A stretch of DNA of 64,000 nucleotides, from contig NW_003314331.1 in NCBI RefSeq assembly GCF_000143415.4, positions 262,836 to 326,835 on the forward strand. The letters run 5' to 3'. Of the stretch, positions 55,460 to 64,000 are shown one piece after another. This DNA comes from Selaginella moellendorffii (taxonomy: Eukaryota; Streptophyta; Lycopodiopsida; Selaginellales; Selaginellaceae). The notes beneath the pieces were generated by a model, which saw only the letters and a program-made list of their open reading frames with translations, did no database searches and was not told the DNA's origin. The number at the start of each line of letters is the position of its first letter. The stretch's first letter is position 1. The translations under genes and the position numbers were made by a program.

Positions 55460-58400
55460 CAGTTTACTAATGTCCTATATCATTGTTGTGCTATGTCATC
55501 CATGTTTTCCCAATCTTGGACCTCAATGTCTTTTTTCCATGCTCTAAGCGTTGTAAGGGAATCTTGCAACCTCACCACACAATCAAAATCCCATTGATTT
55601 CTCACTAAAACTGCCACTGAGAAATGTGTAATGAGTATATCCATATCCAGGAGTATGCCCAAAATTGTACCCCACTCCAGCATGGAAGGATTGCCTAGGC
55701 TCCAATGTAACAAGAACCCAAAGCTTGTAACTGAAAAAGAATGGCTAAATCTCACACATAGATAGATAGATTGATGAAAATTGAAATGATAAAGAGAAAA
55801 TAGAAAACGAAAGTAGAGATAAATAAGAATAAAGTGTGGAGTTTAAAAACACAAGAAGAGAAAAATTGGAATCTAAACTAAAAAAAAAAAAAAGGAAAAA
55901 GGAAGAGATGATAAGACCTAAAGAAAAGAGTCTAAAATTTGGATTTTGGCCTCAAAAACATGTATAACATTGTGTTGTCAACAATATTGAATAAAAGGTG
56001 GTGGATCATCTATGTTAGAAACTGTTTCTCACTAAGAAAGGTGGAATGGGATAGACTTGGATGTTTCTTTGCAAAAGCCTTAATCATCCATTAGCAGTCT
56101 CATCTTGTTGCTAAGTTGATATTATTGTATTGATCTAGTTGTAGTTTAGTAGTTTAATCCTTAGTACCATAGCAAGTTAATAACTAGTTTTTATAGATGG
56201 GTATGGGTAAGTTATAGTATTTCAAAATATCATTTTAAAATCTATGACTATAAAAAGGAAGAAATAATAAAGGGTATAATTATATGATGAAGAAGTCTTA
56301 AATGTCAATAGGACTTAGTGGATAGGCTTTTATGCGCTAACTCAATAGTGGTATTAACATGCACTACTATGATTAAAGAGGGGCTTGATGGGATTGGAAA
56401 AAGGATATTAGAGGATTCTAGATCCTAGGGCTTCTTTAGAAATTGTCATAAAGAGATCATTTATGAAAGGATAGTTTTATCGTGGAAAGATAAATTTGTG
56501 ATATGAGTGGTTTTGAATTATTAACAAGATTGTGAGAAGAGACGTGGCCTTAATGTAAGAGGTTGATATATTAGTGGTACTTTTGGATGTCGGAAGTGGG
56601 ACTTAGAAATATGAAGCACTTGGACTAACTTTAATAACAATATGGCTTTAGGCCATCTTTAAGTTAAAATGAGGACTTATAGAGGTTGTGAGTGAGGCTT
56701 CCAAAGGCATAGTTAAGTGATTAAAGTAAAATAGAAAATTTAATCTTTTACATTCAGTATCAAATAAGTCTTATGATTTCTAAAATGAAGCATGTCGATG
56801 TTGCTATAACTCTTTTAAGAGTCTTGCTCTCTTGAAACCTTACCCCTCAAGTAAATTAGACTACCAAATATCAATCTTAATATGTGATGTGATTTTCCTA
56901 AAGCAACTAATAATATCTTTGAGTTGAAGTAGTACTAGGTTAAGTGACTTTCCGTAAACTTTAAATTTAAGAGTTTACATTTGGTATATCAAGTCTAAAG
57001 ACAACTTGTGTTTTTGACTATTGATATTGTTCAGCATTAGATTCTTGATTCTCTTTAGCATACTATACTAAAGAGTTGCCAACTGGACCCAATCCATATA
57101 AGCTCCTTTATTGCATCATGAATAAGGAGATTTTACTTCACAAATCCATTCATGCACTAGGACATTTAAACCTTAAATATCTCAAGACTTGTGTGCTTTT
57201 GTTCATAAGTTTTTTCCCTTTATATTTAGACCTTATTAGATTAATTTTCAAGTTATTCTCTTTAATTGCTTACACTCCATTGGTTTGAAGGGGCACAAAG
57301 TCTAACTTGGAGACACATTAGATATAAAGAATAACTTAGCTAAGATATATGAGTTAAGTGGGATAAGATAGGAGTTGAAGTTGGTATGTCTATCTGGGAA
57401 GCTATAGACCATAAATATTTGACAGTATGGCAAGCAACATAAGTACAAGCACTTTGGGAGGCACACAATCATCATCACTTTGACAAACAATAAATGATGG
57501 TTTCAACTTTGTGGCTACATAGTGAAGACTTACTCTAGTAGCTATATTCCTTCACTATGATATTTTGAAAGAATGGGAAAAACTTATTTGGCTAAAAGAA
57601 TGGTAGAGCTGGTTGACTCCCATATTTTAGTAAGATGGTTGAAAATGAGGTACACTAGTAGTCAATCAATTGGAGGGGGGGAAGGGGATTTAGACATTGA
57701 TGTGATTTATAAAATATGTTCATATTTGCTTTTACTTCAAAACTATATGAGACACAAAGTAGAGTAACTTGATGAGAGGGTGGCATGCTTGATTTTTATG
57801 TTAATCCTCTTGGGACATTGGGAAATATATATATACATTTATTAAAGAGATCTTGAGTCTAGCTTTATTAGTTAGTTAGGGGAATCATATCATATGTTTA
57901 GGTTAATATATAATTTACTTCTGCTAGGCTAAACCTGAGGGGTACAGTATAGAGATTAGGGCTCTTAGGAGAGTTATAACTCTTAGCTTTTATCACGAGG
58001 GTATGAATTTATAGGGCAGTATGGTGGATTCAAGAAAATAATAAAAAAATTTATTAAAGTTCAATATAAATACAAAGGGCCCATGAATAAGAGTGCACCC
58101 TTTTTTCAACCGATTAAAGGTTTTGGGTTAAATATACTTGAGTTTAAATAGTATTGAGCTAAGTTATAGTAAATTTAAGAGTTTACACCTCCATCAAAGC
58201 AAAACCATTTACTATATAATGTGAAATTGGAATAATATCTTTTAAGTGGGAGATTTAAAATCTTATTATTGTGCTAGCTAAAGAGCATCATCAAGGGTTG
58301 CTAAAACAAATGCATGCACAAGCCCTATAAAATTTTGACAAAGTGCTAACCATAACATGCTTATTTAATTTGTTTTAACATATTTGACTCCACATAAAGT

Positions 58401-59700
58401 AAAAGGTTTTGGAAGTAAATTTTAAATTTGATAATATGGAAATAAGAAGGTATTTCCTATTATAAAGTAAGAGGTTATATGATATGGGAATCCATGCTTG
58501 AAGACGTCTAAAAGAAAGCTCTAATTTGCATAAATGGTAGCATTAAACATTATACCATTGTAATGCCATCCCTTGAAGACAAATAGGAAATTTGTGTAAA
58601 CATTAGGTATCATCTCATGAATGATAGATGTTAAGTATTATGAAGTGATTAAACCAATAGTACACATTATATTTAGGATTCCCATAGAAAAAATTTAGTC
58701 AAACATGAGGATTAATTAAAGAAACTAAACTATGTGTTGTGAATGTTGTTATCAATTACGTTTGATTGTTCAACTACATTTGTAATGCATTAAGCAACCA
58801 CACCAACTACTACTTTACAAAGGAGGTAGCTCTTGCAAAGGAAGTGGCAACTACTACAAAGGAGGTAATAGTTGCCCATCCATAGGTGCCAAAGAAAAGA
58901 AGAAAGAGAAGGCAATTCTAAATGGCCTATAGCCTCATGTTTTATAAAAAGAAGGATGGACTTAAGGAAATGGCTTCAGGGCCTCATGCTATCTAGGAAT
59001 ATAAAATTAATAAATGGCATGTGGCCTCATGTCATCTGAAACATTCTTAATAAATAACTAGTATGTAGCCTCATGCCATCTTAAATATTCCTAGGATTTC
59101 CACAACAATGATGGTCTAGACAATAATAAAGCTAAATCTGGGAGAAAAAAAGCAAACAAAAGGCACAAATCTAGGCACTTCTTAGGGACACTTAAAGTTG
59201 CTACTCACCTCCATGAATAGAATAAAAAAATACATATATATCTATATTAGCTTAAAACCTATATGAGCAAGTGGTCCAGATTAAATCCAATCTGGTGGCT
59301 ATTAAAATACCACTATATTAATAATAGTATATGGCATTTACTTAGACCTCTTAATTATAAATTTTATAAAATTATTTGTATATATTTTTATTTTTATTTT
59401 ATTTAAATTATAAAATTAGTTAAGCATAAGTGATACTCAATTTATACATTTATGTTTATTTTTATTAAATAATAATCTATAAATTTACTTAAAATACATA
59501 TAATTTTTTACTCTAAATAACTTTTAATATATATATATATTTAGGAGTTTAATTAAGACATAAATGATGGTTTTGTCATAAAGATTTATGTGGAAACTTT
59601 GTTGTATATAATACAAGGTTACAGTCATTTTGAAGACTTAAAAATGTACTTATAATACAAAAGGATTTTTTGTTACAAATAAAGTTTTTTGACCATTCAA
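55460..59700. other. AT-rich desert without recognised genes
   Basis: Only short frames occur. The minus frame 55480-55755 and plus frame 57573-57767 show no family motif. Long A/T runs and (TA)n occur, for example near 59530. Composition and lack of frames suggest old decayed repeats. Confidence 0.4.
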
Positions 59701-59736
59701 CTTTTTTATGATTGCCATATAAAAATAAAAGTCCAT

Positions 59737-60330
59737 CTATTTGTAGTTTAAGATAGCAATAATATATATATATGGTTTATTTGTTTTACTATCCCAAATC
59801 ATATTTTCTCCTGAAAATAAAACAAGATTACAGTTTGAGTTTAAGAATAATATATGTTTTCCATTTGGTGAAATTAAAAATTCACTATAGAACAATATTG
59901 AACTATGCATACCACCTTGAACAGTCATTTTAGATATATCACAATCTTCAAATGATAATAGTAAATTTGGATTTTTAGAATAAGATTTTGTGACTATAAC
60001 TGATTTCAAGATTTCTCACTGTAACTCCGAAGTAATTTGCTGTTGCCCATAGCATAGAAGGTAAGTCTTAATTAGTCTTTCTATTCTTTGATAAATAGAT
60101 TTTGAAGTTGCAAAATTTGGACTCCCACTAGAAATACAATTTGGTGGATTTCCATCAAATCTTGCAACTCTTACAATAACTGTTCCTACTGATATGGCAT
60201 GTGTTATTTCATCTGACCAATCACTAGGATAATCACCTGTAAGAGGTCTAATGAGCTACCAAATGCTTGCAATTATCATCTCTATATCATTATCACTTAC
60301 TTCATAAAAATCTCCATATTGAACACTCCT
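59737..60330 (-). pseudogene. GNA-type (bulb) lectin-domain gene remnant
   Basis: The minus frame at 59737-60009 includes EFLISPNGKHILFLNSNCNLVLFSGENMIWDSKT, matching the mannose-binding lectin blade pattern Q-x-D-x-N-L-V-L-Y ... W-x-S-x-T. Asp and Gln of the sugar site are replaced (L-N-S-N-C-N-L-V-L-F). Upstream on the same strand, 60035-60330 is nearly open (RPLTGDYPSDWSDEITHAISVGTVIVRVARFDG) except for one in-frame TAG at about 60255. A TGA separates this part from the lectin part at about 60017, where an intron could lie. It stands alone inside an AT-rich desert. Confidence 0.5.
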
Positions 60331-60654
60331 GCCATAAACTTTAAAAATTATTAACACAGTAGAGAAACTTAAGTCTTAAAACCATTTCTACATATTTACA
60401 TGTTTTCTTCCTGATTTTATATACAAATTGAAAGCAATATTTTTACAGGTGGAATACATATAGATGATAAAAAAATACTTAGAGTGCAAGAAATGTTACA
60501 ATGACAAACTATGCTGTATTAACAATCTTAGGACAAACTATGCTATGCTAACTATCTTTGGTCACTTTTGCCATATATTTATTGTCACTAATGGAGAAAC
60601 TAAAACCCAAGCTTTCTTAAATACGAAGTATTAACAATCTTAACACTGAACCCA

Positions 60655-61141
60655 CGCCTCATTTTCCTCGATCTCGACTTGGCCCTTCGTGAGTGGTTTC
60701 TCGGTCGATTTTGATTTCTCTCCAGCGAATGCATGTCAAAGCGAGGCTCGATATTCTCACCGCGCAGGGCGTCGCCATGGCTGTGGCGTTGAGAACTCCC
60801 ACACCCGACATTGCGACTGCCTTTCTATCCAAGCTCAACCTCGCTACTCTCTTCTTCCCCTAGCGTTCCTTCCATCTTCCATAGCAATTTCTTCTTCTTT
60901 CCAGGAAACCTACCCGAGCTGGAGCCACAAAACCGAGCACTTCCAAAAGATCCACCAAATGTCCAGCACGCCTTTCAAGGACATGCTGTTCTTCGATGAC
61001 GAGCAACGCAACATAAGAGCAGTGAGCAAAAAACCTTCGTTCTCTAAAACTTTTCTTTGTTCAAGGTTTCACAAATGGGCGTCACAAGCATTCTTGTGGA
61101 CGAGGGCGTCACCGGCAGGGGCTCAAGGATTAAAGAAATAG
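60655..61141 (+). pseudogene. MDP1: MDP1 pseudogene, inverted copy
   Basis: A remnant of exon 1 (LIFLDLDLAL, about 60658-60690) has lost the T of the catalytic D-x-D-x-T loop. Exon 2 lacks the DNPRLYPQVTG part and ends CCC-TAG at the former splice site (about 60859-60864). Exon 3 is close to intact (60905-61020). Exon 4 has lost the NLEALR codons, putting its end out of frame. Partner of 53742-54422. Confidence 0.8.
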
Positions 61142-61192
61142 CTCATTGATTCGATTGAAAGAAGCAAACCAAGATTACAGGTAAGGAGAAAT

Positions 61193-62398
61193 CTAAATGC
61201 ATAGGCAGTAGGAGCGCATCTTGAGTGTCACTCTTCTAAACAGTGGAATGCAAAACAACTCCACCACTTCATACTTCGTGTACACTACCACCCATTCGCT
61301 TGTGGGAAAGCCCATTCTTTCTTCCTCGTCTTCATCGCTCGACGACTCAGCCTCATGAAATGACTCAGCCTCTCTCATTTCATATCTATTCTTGCATTCT
61401 TTGCTGGATTCCTTCTTTTCACACCCTCGCTTTTCACTTTCATCACCACCATTCTTGTATTCTTTGCTCGATTCCTTCTTTTCTTCCTGCTTTTCTTCGT
61501 AGGGTGTGTGAAGTTCCTCGACACCGACGCTAAGAAGTTCCTCTTTTATCTCATCTTCATCACCACCATTCTCTTTCGCATCGTATTCGTCGCTCAAATC
61601 CTTCGGTTCCTCGTCTCCCTCTTTTATATACTCGTCAGTGGTTTCGTCTTCATCGCTCGAATCGTCCTCTTCGTCTTCAATATCATCCTGTTCGTCACTA
61701 TCGTTTTCATTCTCATCATCATCTTGGTTAGAATCCTCCTCTTCCTCATAATCTTCCCCATGGGATGGGGACGGGGACGGGGATATAGATATAGAAGAAT
61801 CACTGGAATCCTCCTCCTGACTGCTCAAATATTCTTTCATATCATCCTGGAATCCTTCCCGCTGTTCCTCATCATCACCATCATCGCTCAAATTTTTCAT
61901 ATCATCCTGGAATCCTTCCTGCTGTTCCTCATCATCACCATCATCGCTCAAATTTTTCATTTCGTCCTGGAATCCTTCCTGCTGTTCCTCATCACTATCA
62001 TCGCTCAAATTTTCCATACCATCCTGGAATCCTTCCCGCTGTTCCTCATCATCACCGCTCAAACTCGCTTTCATATAATCCTGGAATCCTTCCTGTTCTC
62101 GGCCCTCGTTCCCTAATCCTTCCTTTCCTTTTTCGCAGTACGCTTCATCATCTTGCTCCTCGTTGCGAGTATGATCGATCTTTTCCTGCTCCTCCACTTC
62201 GCTATATGCGTACTCGGGCGCCGGTATATCTATACCATCGAAAAACTTCTTCAAGACTTCCTCTTTCCCGGGGACAACATCGTCAACTTTCGGGTAAACT
62301 TGGGTATCCTCGGGCCAAACACTGCAGAAGTCCTTTCCCACGTCCTCAAAGGACGAATCATCGCTAGCATCCACAACAACAAACCCGTCATCGGCCAT
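61193..62398 (-). CDS. Acidic protein with 19-20-residue tandem repeats, disordered
   Basis: 401 aa from ATG 62398; the frame is open further upstream but without an ATG. Residues 1-75 are mixed (MADDGFVVVDASDDSSFEDVGKDF). About 100-205 holds five tandem units built on EEQQEGFQDDMKNLSDDGD. Then comes a long Glu/Asp/Ser tract and a C-terminal YTKYEVVELFCIPLFRRVT. Such composition predicts disorder. Family not recognised. It starts only 75 bp after the PSMG4 stop on the same strand, so the two may share a transcript or the gene may read from the PSMG4 3' region. A truncated inverted copy is at 53475-53714. Confidence 0.55.
   Translation of the reverse strand: MADDGFVVVDASDDSSFEDVGKDFCSVWPEDTQVYPKVDDVVPGKEEVLKKFFDGIDIPAPEYAYSEVEEQEKIDHTRNEEQDDEAYCEKGKEGLGNEGREQEGFQDYMKASLSGDDEEQREGFQDGMENLSDDSDEEQQEGFQDEMKNLSDDGDDEEQQEGFQDDMKNLSDDGDDEEQREGFQDDMKEYLSSQEEDSSDSSISISPSPSPSHGEDYEEEEDSNQDDDENENDSDEQDDIEDEEDDSSDEDETTDEYIKEGDEEPKDLSDEYDAKENGGDEDEIKEELLSVGVEELHTPYEEKQEEKKESSKEYKNGGDESEKRGCEKKESSKECKNRYEMREAESFHEAESSSDEDEEERMGFPTSEWVVVYTKYEVVELFCIPLFRRVTLKMRSYCLCI
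61838..62090. repeat. Minisatellite of 57-60-bp units inside the acidic protein gene
   Basis: Five units, each with ATCCTGGAATCCTTCC and GCTGTTCCTCATCA, start at about 61839, 61899, 61959, 62015 and 62072. Spacing is 60, 60, 56-57 and 57, always a whole number of codons. Confidence 0.8.
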
Positions 62399-62473
62399 CT
62401 CTTCCTTTGGATTCGCCAACCCTATGAACCCTAAAGCTAGTCTCGCAATTATATACACAATAATAAAAAGGGG

Positions 62474-63096
62474 CTATCGGGTATATCCAAGATCTTGGAG
62501 TTCCTTTAGCACTCTCCTTTCGGCAAATCCCTGTTTCGAGAGAGTTAGATTCGCGAGAGAAGAAGCAAACACTATGGGACACCTCAAGCGATGGCGCATT
62601 GGACGGAAGATTTGCGGCGAGAACAACGCTATATCCCGTCCTGAGAGCTGCGAATTCGAGCAAAGAAAGAGATTGATTGGAATGGAAAAAAAGCATGAGA
62701 GGATCTACCCAGCCTGCGAGCAATGCCGCCTCCCGCGCTGTTGGCGCCACCGCCGCCGATCAAGGCGGATAAGCTCGGCATCTTGTCCTGGAAAGAAAGC
62801 AAACCATGGAGTGATCGAGGAGATCCAATGCCAATCCAGGGGCTAGACGTGCTAGAATCTACTCACGTATGGTGTGGAGATTGAGGCGAAGAGATGCCCC
62901 AGCCTGGCGGAGTTACATCCGATCCAGATATAAAGCTGCGAGAAAGAGAGGCGAGAAGGAATCGATCAAATCCGGGAAAATGCGAGGGAAAGAATCGATC
63001 GATCACCATTACCTGCTTGTCCAGGCAGAGGATCTGGAAATGGAAGCTCGCGTCGTGCGCCTCGTCGGAAAAGCAAGTGAGCCGCGGCGCTTCCAT
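62474..63096 (-). CDS. PSMG4: Proteasome assembly chaperone 4
   Basis: Exons (minus) 63096-63013, 62935-62867, 62787-62709, 62647-62583 and 62530-62474 give 117 aa in phase. Motifs of PSMG4/PAC4: DASFHFQILCLDKQLYIWIGCNSARLGHLFAS, then SLSALIGGGGANSAGGGIARRL, then LRTGYSVVLAANLPSNAPSLE and the tail ERRVLKELQDLGYTR. It pairs with PAC3 to order alpha-subunits in early 20S proteasome assembly. Length matches the family (about 120 aa). Introns are 52-79 nt. Truncated inverted copy at 53330-53470. Confidence 0.85.
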
Positions 63097-63299
63097 CGCA
63101 AAAGACCTTAGAAGTTAGAACCCTAGCAACAAGAACTCCAAGATTTCTAATAGGTGAAGGACGAATTTCCAAAGATGACAAATCCAAAACCACGCACACC
63201 CGCGTGAGAGAAGAATGTTGTTCTTGGAGGAGAAAGAAGAGTCCTCCTCTCCTCCCATAAATTAGAATCCCATCCCATCCCTTCCCTGCTATCCCAAAA

Positions 63300-64000
63300 T
63301 CACGCAAACTTGGCGGCGCCCTGGTGGTGCTGCTGGTGCTGGTGGAGATCCAGCGGCACCATCTTGAGCCACTCCGCCAGCGCCGGCCCCTGCCCGACGA
63401 AGCACCCCACATTCAACCCATCCAGGTGGAACGGCGAGTTGAGCGATCGCAGCATCCCCTCCACCGCCTGCTTGACGAGCGACGCGCCGGGCACCCGGCT
63501 CCGCCGCCCCCACCCGGTGATGATGTCGATCCTGTACGGCGCCGCCCCCGTACGCACCACCGCCTCCGCGAACATCGCCAGCGTCCTGGCCAGCGCCACC
63601 AGCGCTGTGCCCGTGGACATGACGTGGAGGTTGATGGACCAGTACTGCGGCGCCTTCTCGCGCACCGCGTTGGGGTAGAGGTTCTTCTCCGCCGCCACCT
63701 CCCACACGCTGCCCGCCGCCACCGCCTTGCCCGCGCGGTGGAGGAAGTCGATGAGCGAGTCCGCGAAGCCGCGCCGGCTCTCCAGCTCCTCGAATTGCAT
63801 CGCGTCGAAGAAGCAGCGGATGCCGACCACCATCTCCGCGGTACGCGTGCCGTACACAGCCCGAACGTCGGTCCCGTACGGGAGCCCGACGACCGTGCCG
63901 CCGGCGGTACCGCCCGAGGCTAGTAGCGAGCAGACGAACGGATGGGCCGGGTGGCCGGTCCCCCCCATGAGTCCGAACAGCGCGTCGTACTCCCAGGCCG
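63300..64000 (-). CDS. PPR-SMR protein, C-terminal part (runs off the window)
   Basis: The frame is open from the window end to the stop at 63300-63302 and covers the last 233 codons or so. The SMR domain reads YWSINLHVMSTGTALVALARTLAMF, then IDIITGWGRRSRVPGASLVKQAVEGML and GLNVGCFVGQGPALAEWL. L-H-x-M-S and T-G-W-G-R-R-S are the motifs 2 and 3 of SMR domains in plastid and mitochondrial PPR-SMR proteins such as Arabidopsis At1g18900 and At1g74750. A His/Gln-rich tail follows. The 5' PPR part lies beyond 64000. Very GC-rich. Confidence 0.85.
   Translation of the reverse strand, partial: AWEYDALFGLMGGTGHPAHPFVCSLLASGGTAGGTVVGLPYGTDVRAVYGTRTAEMVVGIRCFFDAMQFEELESRRGFADSLIDFLHRAGKAVAAGSVWEVAAEKNLYPNAVREKAPQYWSINLHVMSTGTALVALARTLAMFAEAVVRTGAAPYRIDIITGWGRRSRVPGASLVKQAVEGMLRSLNSPFHLDGLNVGCFVGQGPALAEWLKMVPLDLHQHQQHHQGAAKFA

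Noticed and set aside
57573-57767. Frame beginning MGKTYLAKRM, resembling a P-loop
   Set aside because: Lacks the G-x-x-x-x-G-K-T spacing and lies in an AT-rich desert without other coding sign.
1-64000. CRISPR array, rRNA genes, bacterial operons
   Set aside because: No regularly spaced repeats or rRNA sequence seen; gene structure is eukaryotic throughout.

Overview
This is nuclear DNA of a land plant, most like the lycophyte Selaginella moellendorffii. Genes are close together and split by introns of about 50-110 nt with GT..AG ends. Long PLS-class pentatricopeptide-repeat (PPR) genes are frequent. There is a plant-type tRNA-Gly gene and plant-only families such as DOG1, PUX, PEX11, TRP-type telomere-binding and PPR-SMR proteins. 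A plastid-type MurG is also present; it is kept in mosses and lycophytes with a peptidoglycan pathway. The species is an inference from gene content.

Region 1 (1-21 kb) is built around a direct segmental duplication. Copy A (about 1-6560) and copy B (about 16170-20850) carry the same minus-strand order: a tandem-retropepsin gene, two unidentified broken genes, and a decayed CTF18 clamp-loader gene. Copy A also holds about 2.2 kb with a dead DUF3444 gene that copy B lacks. Between the copies lie two long PPR genes (6826-8944 and 11108-13588), a short RNase H-like gene, and a five-exon 5'-3' exonuclease gene whose last exon is duplicated. A tRNA-Gly(UCC) gene sits in an insertion at the edge of copy B.

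Region 2 (23.5-39 kb) is a compact block of apparently intact genes: an ARM/TPR protein, plastid MurG, a DUF3110 protein, a UBA-UIM-UBX protein (PUX8-like), a DOG1-domain protein, a single-lobe transferrin with signal peptide and GPI-type tail, and a telomere-repeat-binding Myb protein. Exon models for most of these were built by hand and keep phase throughout.

Region 3 (39-64 kb) mixes genes with AT-rich deserts (41.9-43.7, 48.2-49.4, 55.5-60.6 kb). It has PEX11, a decayed kelch gene, a PPR gene with a decayed partial copy about 5 kb away, and a head-to-head pair of paralogous nuclease/kinase-like genes sharing a 21-bp intergenic space that contains a 16-bp palindrome of two telo-boxes. An inverted duplication of a PSMG4 - acidic-repeat - MDP1 block follows: each copy keeps the genes that the other has lost. 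A PIF/Harbinger-like element with a GC-rich core lies beside it. A PPR-SMR gene runs off the right end.

The strongest observations are the complete transferrin iron site in a land plant, the divergent nuclease/kinase pair with its palindromic promoter, the reciprocal gene loss in the inverted duplication, and MurG.
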